A stretch of 64,000 nt of DNA from JAAYJR01 sp964545315 (GTDB taxonomy: Bacteria; Bacteroidota; Bacteroidia; Bacteroidales; Prolixibacteraceae): assembly GCA_964545315.1 (NCBI GenBank), contig CAZJGI010000011.1, positions 5,868 to 69,867 of the forward strand. Direction: 5' to 3'. Shown piece by piece: positions 46,746 to 55,378 of this stretch (position 1 is its first letter; each line of letters starts with the position of its first letter). Both the position numbers and the translations under genes were made by a program. The notes under the pieces were generated by a model, which was given only the letters and a program-made list of their open reading frames with translations, was not told the DNA's origin and made no database searches.

Positions 46746-47414
46746 ATGAGTGAACTATTAGAAAGAATTGCAGAATGCATAGAATTTGGTAAGATCAATA
46801 AAGCAGCTCCGTATCCACCTCAGATGAAAGGCCAGGATGGTGCTGACGAGCTTACCAGTCAGGCTTTGAAAGAAGGCATTTCAGCCAGCAGGATATTAAC
46901 TGAGGGGTTAATGGTTGGGATGGAAAAAGTCGGAATTAAATTCCGGGAGAACAAAGTATTTGTGCCACAGGTTCTTATGTCAGCCAAAGCAATGAATACA
47001 GCCATGGTACATTTAAAACCCTTTTTTCTGTCGGGAGAAGTAAAACAGAAAGGCACTTTTATAATAGGGACAGTAGAGGGTGACCTGCACGATATTGGGA
47101 AGAATCTGGTATGTATGATGGTAGAAGGTAATGGATGGAAAGTGATTGACCTGGGGACTGATGTAAAAGCAGAACAGTTTGTCAGTGCTGTAAGGGAGAA
47201 TCCCGGTGCTTATGTTGGTTTGTCAGCTTTATTGACAACCACCATGGTGAATATGGATAAAATCACCAAAACTATAAAGCAGGAATTTCCCAATGTCAAT
47301 GTAGCTGTTGGCGGTGCCCCGTTAAATGATGAATTCAGGAAAAAGATAGGTGCGGATATATATTCTCCTGATCCGCAGGGACTGGTTGAATATCTGAACT
47401 CTCAGCTAAGTTGA
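46746..47414 (+). CDS. Methyltransferase cognate corrinoid protein
   Basis: 222 residues. An N-terminal helical cap domain (about 1-95) precedes a cobalamin-binding domain with Asp113-Leu-His115-Asp-Ile-Gly118, where His115 is the lower axial ligand. GLSALLTTTM and GGAPLNDEF complete the Dx-HxxG-41-SxL-26-GG pattern. It carries a methyl group on cobalt between two methyltransferases. I use the ATG at 46746 rather than the GTG at 46719 because a -7 box overlaps the GTG. It is followed after one base by the UroD-type methyltransferase, and the homocysteine methyltransferase and CobW genes follow. Activation of the cofactor probably relies on the protein at 24948. Confidence 0.92.
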   Translation: MSELLERIAECIEFGKINKAAPYPPQMKGQDGADELTSQALKEGISASRILTEGLMVGMEKVGIKFRENKVFVPQVLMSAKAMNTAMVHLKPFFLSGEVKQKGTFIIGTVEGDLHDIGKNLVCMMVEGNGWKVIDLGTDVKAEQFVSAVRENPGAYVGLSALLTTTMVNMDKITKTIKQEFPNVNVAVGGAPLNDEFRKKIGADIYSPDPQGLVEYLNSQLS

Positions 47415-47415
47415 A

Positions 47416-49035
47416 ATGTATGGATTGGAACTGATAAAAAAAGCTTTTTCCCTTCAGCCTGTCGAAAGAGTTCCCTGGGTTCCGTTTGTTGGTGTTCACG
47501 GAGGTTTTTTAACAGGTGTGGATGCCGGCACATATCTTAAATCATCCCTTGAAATTGTAAAAGGTGTCAGCAAAGCTATTGAAGAATACAATCCTGATGG
47601 CATACCGGTATTATTTGACTTGCAGGCGGAGGCTGAAGCTTTAGGTTGCAGGCTCCGTTGGTCAGAGTCTTCCCCTCCGGCTGTCGTTTCCCATCCCCTT
47701 TCTGAAGGCAGATCAGTTGATGACCTTTCTGTTCCGGGACCTGATGAGGGGAGAATACCTATAGCAGTTGATGCTGCTCTAAAACTACGTGAAAAGTATC
47801 CGGATATTGCCCTTTACGGCTTGATAACCGGGCCTTTTACCCTGGCTATGCATCTGATGGGAACTGATATTTTTACGAAGTTATATGAAGATCCTGATGA
47901 AATTTTTAAGCTAATGGATTTTTGCATGAGGGTTGGGAACAGGATGGCGGAATATTACATGGATGCAGGTTGTGATATAATTGCCCTGGTTGATCCTATG
48001 ACAAGCCAGATTGATTCTTTTACTTTTGAAAAATTTGTTACACCTTATGCGTCGGAGATCTTTCGTTTTGTCAGAGAGAGGGGTAGGTTAAGTTCGTTTT
48101 TTGTTTGCGGCCATGCACAGCAAAATATTGAAGCTATGTGTGACTGCCGGCCGGATAATGTTTCTATAGATGAAAACATTCCATTGGATTATGTAAAGGA
48201 TATTGCGCTCGGGAAAGGTATCAGTTTTGGTGGTAATTTGAAGCTTACCGTTGTCCTGTTAATGGGTAGTAAGGAGGATTGTCTGGAACATGCACTCGAA
48301 TGTCTTGACATGGGAGGTAAAACAGGATTTATCCTTGCACCCGGCTGCGACCTGCCGCGCGAAACACCTGCGGATAACCTTAAGACTGTTACAGATTTGG
48401 TGCATGATCCTTACCGGCAGGAAGTGGTGCGTACCCTGGAAAAAAGGGACAGCTCCCTCGAAGTATTTAATATGAGGGATTATGGTCAGTCAGAAAAGGT
48501 GATTGTGGATATTATTACACTCGACTCCGAATCATGTGCTCCCTGTCAGTATATGGTTGAGGCGGTAAGAAGAGTATCCGGACATTTTGAGGGAGTAGTG
48601 GAGTGGCGTGAACATGCTATTAAAAAGATTGAAGGGGTTAGTTTTATGTCATCGCTTATGGTTAAAAATATACCCACCATATGTATAGACGGTAAGATAG
48701 CATTTGTTTCAAAGATACCACCAGCGTCCGAATTGATTGCAGCTATTCAAAAGAGGATCAATGAGAAGTTAAAGTTAAAGATAAGATCTAAGAAGGGTGA
48801 GCTGATCATTTTCGAAGATGAAGAAGGCAAGAGTGCAGAATTGCAGGAAAGAGTTGACAGGGCTATGACAGAGCTGGGAAGGGAACTCGATATCAGGGTA
48901 GTTTCCGGAAGGGATAATGAGGCACGTTACGGTATTGGTCAGTTACCCGCAGTAGTTGCAGTCAGGTACAACATTAAGTCTGAAGGTCTTGTTCCTTCAG
49001 TGGAGGTAATAAAAGAGTGGATAAAAGAGCTGTAA
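47416..49035 (+). CDS. UroD-family corrinoid methyltransferase fused to two thioredoxin-like domains
   Basis: 539 residues. The first 345 are a uroporphyrinogen decarboxylase-type barrel of the MtaA/MtbA methyltransferase class: VERVPWVPFVG at the start, ITGPFTLAMHLMG (137-149), and possible zinc ligands Cys231 (FVCGHAQ) and Cys311 (APGCDLPRETP). The His of the family's HxC zinc motif is Phe229 here. Residues about 360-450 form a thioredoxin-like domain with Cys374-x2-Cys377 and a cis-proline loop IPTICIDG. Residues about 455-539 form a second one with QLPAVV but no CxxC. The barrel should move methyl groups to or from the corrinoid protein, whose gene ends one base upstream; the thioredoxin parts may supply a thiol or redox switch. 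I know of no characterised enzyme with this layout. Confidence 0.85.
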   Translation: MYGLELIKKAFSLQPVERVPWVPFVGVHGGFLTGVDAGTYLKSSLEIVKGVSKAIEEYNPDGIPVLFDLQAEAEALGCRLRWSESSPPAVVSHPLSEGRSVDDLSVPGPDEGRIPIAVDAALKLREKYPDIALYGLITGPFTLAMHLMGTDIFTKLYEDPDEIFKLMDFCMRVGNRMAEYYMDAGCDIIALVDPMTSQIDSFTFEKFVTPYASEIFRFVRERGRLSSFFVCGHAQQNIEAMCDCRPDNVSIDENIPLDYVKDIALGKGISFGGNLKLTVVLLMGSKEDCLEHALECLDMGGKTGFILAPGCDLPRETPADNLKTVTDLVHDPYRQEVVRTLEKRDSSLEVFNMRDYGQSEKVIVDIITLDSESCAPCQYMVEAVRRVSGHFEGVVEWREHAIKKIEGVSFMSSLMVKNIPTICIDGKIAFVSKIPPASELIAAIQKRINEKLKLKIRSKKGELIIFEDEEGKSAELQERVDRAMTELGRELDIRVVSGRDNEARYGIGQLPAVVAVRYNIKSEGLVPSVEVIKEWIKEL

Positions 49036-49051
49036 ACATTTTTAAATATAC

Positions 49052-49960
49052 ATGAAAATGGGTAAGATCACAGATTTGATCAGGCAGGGGAAATTATTGG
49101 TTTCCGATGGCGCATGGGGAACAATGCTTCAGCAAAAAGGCCTTAAGCCGGGTGAATGTCCGGAGGAGTGGAATATTTCCCATGAGGCAGATGTATATGA
49201 AATAGCAAAAAAATACATTGAGGCTGGTTCTGATATGATCGAAACAAACAGTTTCGGGGGCACTCTATTCAAGCTTGAAAGATATAATCTGGGGAATAAA
49301 GTATATGACATCAACAGGGCTGCCGCTCAGATAAGCCGCCGGGCAGCGGGAAATAAATTTGTGCTTGGGTCGGTAGGGCCTACAGGTAAAATATTAATGA
49401 TAGGTGATGTTAATGAGCAGGAATTATATGATGCATTTAAAATTCAGGTAACAGGCCTGGAAGCCGGTGGGGTTGATGCTATAATGATTGAAACAATGAG
49501 CGATATTGAAGAAGCCTGTATAGCTGTGAGGGCTGCAAAAGAGAATACCGGTTGCGAAGTTTTTTGTACAATGACTTTTGAAAAAACTGTTACGGGAGAA
49601 TACCGGTCAATGATGGGTATATCGCCAACAGAAATGATCAGGCCCCTTATAGATGCAGGCGCAGATATGATAGGCGCTAACTGTGGTAATGGGATTAAAG
49701 GGATGGTTGATATCATTAAGGAGATCCGGCTGTCAAATGATGAAATACCACTTCTGGTACATGCTAATGCCGGTATGCCAATATATGCCGACGGGGAAAC
49801 AGTTTTTCCCGAAACACCTGATGAAATGGCTGCGATTATACCTAAAATAATTGATGCAGGAATAAATGTGATAGGAGGCTGTTGCGGTACTACTCCTGAA
49901 CATATTGTAAGAATAAGAGGGATAGTTGATAAATTATGTGGAAAGGACTCACGCGAATAA
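49052..49960 (+). CDS. Homocysteine S-methyltransferase family protein
   Basis: 302 residues covering the homocysteine-binding barrel only: SDGAWGTMLQQKG near 18, ETNSFGGTLFKL near 64, GSVGPTGKIL near 106, and zinc ligands Cys211 (GANCGNG) and Cys277-Cys278 (GGCCGTTPEH). It corresponds to the N-terminal domain of MetH without folate, B12 or activation domains. In this cluster it most likely receives a methyl group from the corrinoid protein, giving methionine from homocysteine, or acts with another thiol. Met3 at 49058 is an alternative start. It is 16 bp after the UroD-fusion gene. Confidence 0.87.
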   Translation: MKMGKITDLIRQGKLLVSDGAWGTMLQQKGLKPGECPEEWNISHEADVYEIAKKYIEAGSDMIETNSFGGTLFKLERYNLGNKVYDINRAAAQISRRAAGNKFVLGSVGPTGKILMIGDVNEQELYDAFKIQVTGLEAGGVDAIMIETMSDIEEACIAVRAAKENTGCEVFCTMTFEKTVTGEYRSMMGISPTEMIRPLIDAGADMIGANCGNGIKGMVDIIKEIRLSNDEIPLLVHANAGMPIYADGETVFPETPDEMAAIIPKIIDAGINVIGGCCGTTPEHIVRIRGIVDKLCGKDSRE

Positions 49961-50006
49961 CTTTAATTATTAAGACCGTATCCTTCAAAATTCAGCGTTA
50001 AGAAGC

Positions 50007-50903
50007 ATGTCAAAAATCCCATTTCATATAATATCAGGATTCTTAGGAAGTGGAAAGACCACTTTGCTGAAGAAGTTAATTAATGATTATTCAGATAGAT
50101 ACCGGCTTGGAATTATTCAAAACGAATTTGCCCCATCCAATATTGATGGAGTTGAACTAAAAAAATGCGATGGTAAATTTGATCTCCTTGAGATAAATAA
50201 CGGATCCGCTTTTTGTGTTTGTTTATTAGGTGAATTTGTCAATTCGCTCAATGATTTTATCATAAAATACCATCCGGAGGTAATAATTATTGAAGCTTCA
50301 GGTCTTTCCGATACAACTTCAGTTACTGAAGTGATCTCAGTAGGAATATTGGGAGAAAAGTTATACTTAGCCTCAAACTGGTGCATTATTGATGCACAAA
50401 ATTTTGTCAGGTCCGGTTTAATGAGGCAGCGCATATATCAGCAGATACGTATGGCCGATATAGTGATAATTAACAAAACAGACCTGAATAGCAGTCAGGC
50501 CATAACCGGGGAGGTTAAAAAACTGAATCCTTTTGCCGAAATCAGGGAATCGGTCTGGTGTAATGTTGATTTGCCATTAGCTGACAGGGCTTTGAGTAAA
50601 TATTACCCCGATCTGACGGGATCCATGACCAGGCCTGAAGTAAACTCCATGGTAATAAAGAGCGGACGCAAAATTGACAAAAAATCACTTGAAAGTTTTC
50701 TGCAACAGTGGGCACCCCTGGCTTATCGCATAAAAGGATTTGTAAATACAGCAGATGGCAAGACATTTTCTGTTCAGTGCGTTTTTGATAATATAGAATT
50801 AATTGAATCAGAGGTATTTTATGGACCTTCAGAGCTTATAGCTATTACAGGCAGTTTTACTTTACATGAATGGAATAAATCATTTAAAAGATACATCCTG
50901 TAA
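50007..50903 (+). CDS. CobW-type G3E GTPase/metallochaperone
   Basis: 298 residues. Walker A is GFLGSGKTTLLKKL (11-24), with a Walker B-like EVIIIEASGLSD segment and guanine-specificity INKTD. The C-terminal CobW_C domain starts near WAPLAYRIKGF. The family's CxCC metal-binding motif is altered to CVCL (in SAFCVCLLGEF). G3E proteins insert or traffic metals, including cobalt or zinc, and some serve cobalamin or zinc enzymes. It is 46 bp after the homocysteine methyltransferase gene and probably in the same transcript, suggesting support for a zinc or cobalt site there. Confidence 0.87.
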   Translation: MSKIPFHIISGFLGSGKTTLLKKLINDYSDRYRLGIIQNEFAPSNIDGVELKKCDGKFDLLEINNGSAFCVCLLGEFVNSLNDFIIKYHPEVIIIEASGLSDTTSVTEVISVGILGEKLYLASNWCIIDAQNFVRSGLMRQRIYQQIRMADIVIINKTDLNSSQAITGEVKKLNPFAEIRESVWCNVDLPLADRALSKYYPDLTGSMTRPEVNSMVIKSGRKIDKKSLESFLQQWAPLAYRIKGFVNTADGKTFSVQCVFDNIELIESEVFYGPSELIAITGSFTLHEWNKSFKRYIL

Positions 50904-50952
50904 TAATATATTCTTAAGAAACTTTATAAATTAGCTGTTTGATAAATTTGTT

Positions 50953-50984
50953 TTTGGCAATCAACGGGCGTTACTCTACTTTTG
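50953..50984 (+). promoter_or_regulatory. Promoter of sdhCAB
   Basis: TTTG (50953-50956), a 20-bp spacer and TACTTTTG (50977-50984) match the Bacteroidota TTTG-N19-21-TAnnTTTG promoter. The box ends 46 bp before the sdhC start. This is the best full promoter match in the window. Confidence 0.6.
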
Positions 50985-51030
50985 CCGCAATAATGATCCC
51001 AGCGATTTAGCAGATTGTTAATTTATTGAT

Positions 51031-51711
51031 ATGAATAAATTTTTTTCCACCTCGATAGGCCGGAAATTTTTAATGGGAGTTACCGGACTTTTTTTGGTTC
51101 TGTTCGTGGCTGTTCATCTGACAATTAATTTGATGCTTATTTTTGATGACAGCGGGGTTCTATTTAACAGTGCAGCTAATTTTATGCGTACCAACTTGAT
51201 TGTAAAGTTAATAGAACCATTATTGGGATTAGGTTTTTTTATACACATCATGTGGTCATTTTTTTTAGAGTATCAAAATTACAAAGCCCGTCCTGTAAGA
51301 TATAATAAGAAGATATCCGGCGAGTCAAGTACATGGGCATCCAGGAATATGTTAATTATTGGATTGTTAGTACTTATTTTTTTAGTGATCCATATAATGA
51401 ATTTTTTCTGGGTCATAAAATTTCAACCTGAAGAGTTACAGAAGGTCAATATTGGAGGTGTTTTTATGGAGGATTCGTACACTTTGATAGCTGATTTGTT
51501 TAAGAGCAGTATTGTTTATGATTTATTATATATTCTGGCAGGCATTTTACTGGGGATACATCTTTCACATGGTTTCTGGTCTGCATTTCAGACTTTGGGA
51601 TTAAGTAATAAGCACTGGCTTGGCAGGTTTCAGATGCTGAGTAAGATTTACGCAATAATTGTGGCTATTGGTTTTTCCATAATTCCAATTTATTTTCTTA
51701 TAAAATTTTAA
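51031..51711 (+). CDS. sdhC: Succinate dehydrogenase/fumarate reductase cytochrome b subunit
   Basis: 226 residues with five membrane segments. Heme-ligand candidates occur in VAVHLTINL, FFIHIMWSFF, FLVIHIMNFFW and LGIHLSHGFWSAFQTLG, the pattern of the Bacteroidota/epsilon-type single cytochrome b subunit with two hemes. It anchors the flavoprotein and iron-sulfur subunits to the inner membrane and exchanges electrons with menaquinone. It is the first gene of a three-gene operon and its stop directly abuts the sdhA start. Confidence 0.94.
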   Translation: MNKFFSTSIGRKFLMGVTGLFLVLFVAVHLTINLMLIFDDSGVLFNSAANFMRTNLIVKLIEPLLGLGFFIHIMWSFFLEYQNYKARPVRYNKKISGESSTWASRNMLIIGLLVLIFLVIHIMNFFWVIKFQPEELQKVNIGGVFMEDSYTLIADLFKSSIVYDLLYILAGILLGIHLSHGFWSAFQTLGLSNKHWLGRFQMLSKIYAIIVAIGFSIIPIYFLIKF

Positions 51712-53673
51712 ATGTCTACTATCACCCGGGATATGAGAATATTAGAATCAGGAGCTCCTGAAGTACCCTTAGCTGACAAATGGTCTACACATAAAGCAAA
51801 TTTAAGAGTAGTAAGTCCGGCTAACAAAAGCAAGCTGGATATAATCATAGTAGGCACAGGACTAGCCGGGGCTTCGGCTGCTGCGTCCCTTGCAGAACTA
51901 GGTTATAATATAAAAGCTTTCTGTTATCAGGATAGTCCGCGAAGGGCCCATTCTATTTCAGCCCAGGGGGGAATTAATGCGGCTAAGAATTACCAGAATG
52001 ATAATGATTCGGTTTTTCGTTTGTTTTATGACACTGTTAAAGGGGGTGATTTTCGTGCAAGAGAGGCCAGTGTATACAGGTTAGCTGAAATTTCTCCGAA
52101 TATCATAGATCAATGTGTAGCTCAGGGAGTTCCCTTTGGGCGTGAGTATGGTGGCCTGTTGGCAAACCGCTCCTTTGGCGGGGTACAGGTAAGCCGTACT
52201 TTTTTTGCAAGGGGACAGACAGGACAACAACTTTTGCTGGGTGCATACCAGGCGCTTAATCGCCAGATCGCCCTTAAACAGGTTGAGATGTACTGCAGGT
52301 ATGAGATGCTTGATCTGGTTGTTATTGACGGGAAGGCACGTGGTATCATTGCACGTGACCTGGTAACCGGTGAGATCAGGAGGTTTGGGGCACATGCAGT
52401 TGTTATAGCCACCGGCGGATACGGAAATGTATTTTATCTTTCCACCAATGCAATGGGCAGTAACGGGTCGGCTGTATGGCAGTGTTATAAAAGGGGAGCT
52501 TACTTTGCTAATCCCTGTTTTGTGCAGATACATCCGACTTGCATTCCCGTACATGGTGACCAACAATCAAAATTAACCCTTATGTCTGAATCTTTGCGTA
52601 ATGACGGAAGGGTTTGGGTGCCTAAAGATAAAGCTGATGCCGGAAAACTCAGGAAAGGAGAACTTCATCCCAATGATATTCCTGATTCTGACAGGGATTT
52701 CTTCCTGGAGCGGAGGTACCCTGCATACGGGAATTTGGTACCACGGGATATCGCCTCACGGGCAGCAAAAGAGCGCTGTGATAAGGGATATGGCGTAAAT
52801 CCTGAAGGTAAGGCTGTTTATCTGGATTTTAAATATTCCATAGAACGCCTGGGAAAGGATTATATAGTATCAAGATATGGTAACCTTTTCCAAATGTATG
52901 AAAAAATTACTGATGTTGATCCCTATAATGAGCCCATGATGATCTATCCTGCTATTCATTATACAATGGGAGGTACGTGGGTTGATTACAACCTTATGAC
53001 TACCATTCCTGGATTATATGCAATAGGGGAGGCTAATTTTTCAGACCACGGTGCAAACAGGCTTGGAGCCTCTGCATTAATGCAGGGCCTTGCTGACGGA
53101 TACTTTATTTTGCCCTATACAATAGGTGATTATCTTGCAGATGAAATACAAACGCCTCCGGTTGATGTTAATTCTCAGGCCTTTGAAGAGGCTGAGACAG
53201 TCATCAGGGAAAAGATCAATAAGCTTTTCAGTATTAAGGGAACCAGGCCTGTTGATTATTTTCATAAAAAGTTGGGACATGTTATGTGGGATTATGTTGG
53301 GATGTCAAGGAATGCTGCCGGTCTGAATGAAGCAATGAAAATAATACGAAATATCAGGGATGAGTTTTGGAAAGATGTCAGGATCACAGGAGATCAGGAT
53401 AATTTGAATCCCGAACTGGAAAAGGCATTAAGAGTAGCTGACTTCCTGGAGATGGCTGAACTGATAGCAACAGATGCATTGGAACGCAATGAATCATGCG
53501 GGGGTCATTTCCGTGAAGAAGCAGTGACGGAAGAGGGTGAGGCGATGAGGGATGATGTGAATTATTCAGCTGTTTTTTGTTGGGAATACAAGGGGGAATC
53601 AAGTAACCCGGTACTTAACAAGGAAGATCTGGTCTACGAGAACATCACTCTCAGCCAAAGAAGTTATAAATAG
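51712..53673 (+). CDS. sdhA: Succinate dehydrogenase/fumarate reductase flavoprotein subunit
   Basis: 653 residues. FAD binding: IIVGTGLAGASAAASLAELGY near residue 44. HSISAQGGINAAKNYQNDNDS near 83 holds the covalent-FAD histidine. Substrate-site motifs include CFVQIHPTCIP near 263, and HYTMGGTWVD and NRLGASALMQGL farther on. It interconverts succinate and fumarate. Length and gene order (C-A-B) match Bacteroidota enzymes, which can run in the fumarate-reducing direction. The sdhB gene follows after 96 bp. Confidence 0.97.
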   Translation: MSTITRDMRILESGAPEVPLADKWSTHKANLRVVSPANKSKLDIIIVGTGLAGASAAASLAELGYNIKAFCYQDSPRRAHSISAQGGINAAKNYQNDNDSVFRLFYDTVKGGDFRAREASVYRLAEISPNIIDQCVAQGVPFGREYGGLLANRSFGGVQVSRTFFARGQTGQQLLLGAYQALNRQIALKQVEMYCRYEMLDLVVIDGKARGIIARDLVTGEIRRFGAHAVVIATGGYGNVFYLSTNAMGSNGSAVWQCYKRGAYFANPCFVQIHPTCIPVHGDQQSKLTLMSESLRNDGRVWVPKDKADAGKLRKGELHPNDIPDSDRDFFLERRYPAYGNLVPRDIASRAAKERCDKGYGVNPEGKAVYLDFKYSIERLGKDYIVSRYGNLFQMYEKITDVDPYNEPMMIYPAIHYTMGGTWVDYNLMTTIPGLYAIGEANFSDHGANRLGASALMQGLADGYFILPYTIGDYLADEIQTPPVDVNSQAFEEAETVIREKINKLFSIKGTRPVDYFHKKLGHVMWDYVGMSRNAAGLNEAMKIIRNIRDEFWKDVRITGDQDNLNPELEKALRVADFLEMAELIATDALERNESCGGHFREEAVTEEGEAMRDDVNYSAVFCWEYKGESSNPVLNKEDLVYENITLSQRSYK

Positions 53674-53769
53674 AATAAGAGCTGTAACTAATAATGATAA
53701 TTCTTGAGAGGAATTGCAAATAAAAACTTGCAGAGAAAGTTGTCAGGGTTAATAATTATATAATTAAGA

Positions 53770-54531
53770 ATGGCTGATCAGGTTTTTAAGAAGATATATA
53801 TAAAAGTATGGCGGCAAAAGAATGCTGTATCAAAAGGCAGGTTTGAGGTATATACTGTTGAGGATATATCGTCCGGTCTTTCTTTTCTTGAGATGCTGGA
53901 TGTTTTAAATAATAAGTTGATTGAAGAGAACATAGATCCCATAGCTTTTGACCATGACTGCAGGGAGGGGATATGCGGTGCATGCAGCCTTTACATAAAT
54001 GGAAGGCCTCACGGGCCGGATGATGAGGTCACAACCTGCCAGCTTCATATGCGTAAATTTAAAGATGGGGACACTATTACTGTAGAGCCATGGAGAGCGG
54101 GCGCTTTTCCTGTGATTAAAGACCTGATCGTTGACCGTAATGCTTTTGAAAAAATACTCCGGGCCGGCGGATTTATATCGGTAAATACAGGTGGCGTTCC
54201 TGATGCCAATGCTATTCCGGTAGCTCAAGAGGATGCAGAAGAAGCAATGGATGCCGCAGTGTGTATAGGATGTGGGGCATGTGTTGCTGCATGTAAGAAC
54301 TCATCGGCTATGTTATTCGTCTCAGCCAAAGTATCACATCTCGCTAAATTGCCACAGGGAAAACCCGAAGCTAAAAGGCGGGTATTGGCTATGATTGCTA
54401 AAATGGATGAGCTGGGCTTCGGAAACTGCAGTAATACCGGTGCATGTGAGGCGGAATGTCCTAAAAAAATATCAATTACCAATATTGCACGGCTCAACAG
54501 GGAATTCTTTAAAGCTAAGTTCAGTGAATAA
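53770..54531 (+). CDS. sdhB: Succinate dehydrogenase/fumarate reductase iron-sulfur subunit
   Basis: 253 residues. The [2Fe-2S] ligands are in CREGICGACSLYING and TTCQLHMRKF; the [4Fe-4S] ligands are in CIGCGACVAACKN, and the [3Fe-4S]/[4Fe-4S] ligands in CSNTGACEAECPKKI. It relays electrons from FAD to the cytochrome b hemes. It is 96 bp after sdhA and no separate promoter is seen. Confidence 0.96.
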   Translation: MADQVFKKIYIKVWRQKNAVSKGRFEVYTVEDISSGLSFLEMLDVLNNKLIEENIDPIAFDHDCREGICGACSLYINGRPHGPDDEVTTCQLHMRKFKDGDTITVEPWRAGAFPVIKDLIVDRNAFEKILRAGGFISVNTGGVPDANAIPVAQEDAEEAMDAAVCIGCGACVAACKNSSAMLFVSAKVSHLAKLPQGKPEAKRRVLAMIAKMDELGFGNCSNTGACEAECPKKISITNIARLNREFFKAKFSE

Positions 54532-54621
54532 TTCACAGTTACCTGTGCATAATTCTTATTGCGAACGCTTAGAATATTTATATTAAATATTTAACTTCGC
54601 AGTTATTTAAACCCGTGAATT

Positions 54622-55362
54622 ATGCCATATCGCAGATTGCCAACAACAGATAAGGCCAGATTGCGTGCATTGGAAAGTGCAATGAAAGCAGCATCAGGTA
54701 AAAATTCAGATAAACTGGCTTTCTCAAAACATACTCTGTATAATTTACAGAATGTCAAAACTAATTTTGAGAACTGCCTTACCCATCATGAACTGGATTT
54801 GAAAATTGAAGCTGACAAGTATAACTCCTATAAAGAAGCCTTTAAAAAAGCAAGGCTTTATATTTCTCATTTTATTCAGACTTTATATATGAGTATCGAG
54901 AGAGAGGAACTGAAGGAAGAGGTGCTTAGTCATTATGGATTATCCGGTATGGATCATAAGATTCCACCGTTAAATACTGAAGAAGAGACACTTGAGTGGG
55001 GAAAGAAAGTTATCGACGGAGAGCAGAAACGCATATTGAAAGGAGGCAGCGCTATATATAATCCATCGATAGCGCTGGTTAAAGTTAAAGTGGAAGATTT
55101 TCGTGAGGCTGCAATATTTCAGTACAATCTGAGAAAGAATGTAGCCCGGTCATATGGTAAAATGCAGGAGATACGCAAAAAAACCAATGATTTTATCAGT
55201 AGTTTATGGACAGAAATAGAGGATAACCTGGGGAACCTTCCCTCACAGCATAAGCGACAAAAGGGGCAGGAATATGGTATTGTTTATATCTTCCGCAGAA
55301 ATGAAAAGAAGAAACTTAAGGTACAGGGAATGCAGGTTGATCTTTTATTTGATTTTAACTGA
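54622..55362 (+). CDS. Hypothetical protein, helical
   Basis: 246 residues, soluble, rich in charged helices: MPYRRLPTTDKARLRALESAMKAAS at the start, long heptad-like stretches (about 30-110 and 155-210), then a basic end (FRRNEKKKLKVQG). No signal peptide, membrane segment or catalytic motif is visible and I do not recognise a family. It is 90 bp after sdhB and on the same strand, but that gap is long enough for separate transcription. It is convergent with the CPBP protease gene. Confidence 0.7.
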   Translation: MPYRRLPTTDKARLRALESAMKAASGKNSDKLAFSKHTLYNLQNVKTNFENCLTHHELDLKIEADKYNSYKEAFKKARLYISHFIQTLYMSIEREELKEEVLSHYGLSGMDHKIPPLNTEEETLEWGKKVIDGEQKRILKGGSAIYNPSIALVKVKVEDFREAAIFQYNLRKNVARSYGKMQEIRKKTNDFISSLWTEIEDNLGNLPSQHKRQKGQEYGIVYIFRRNEKKKLKVQGMQVDLLFDFN

Positions 55363-55378
55363 CATCATTTGTGATTGA

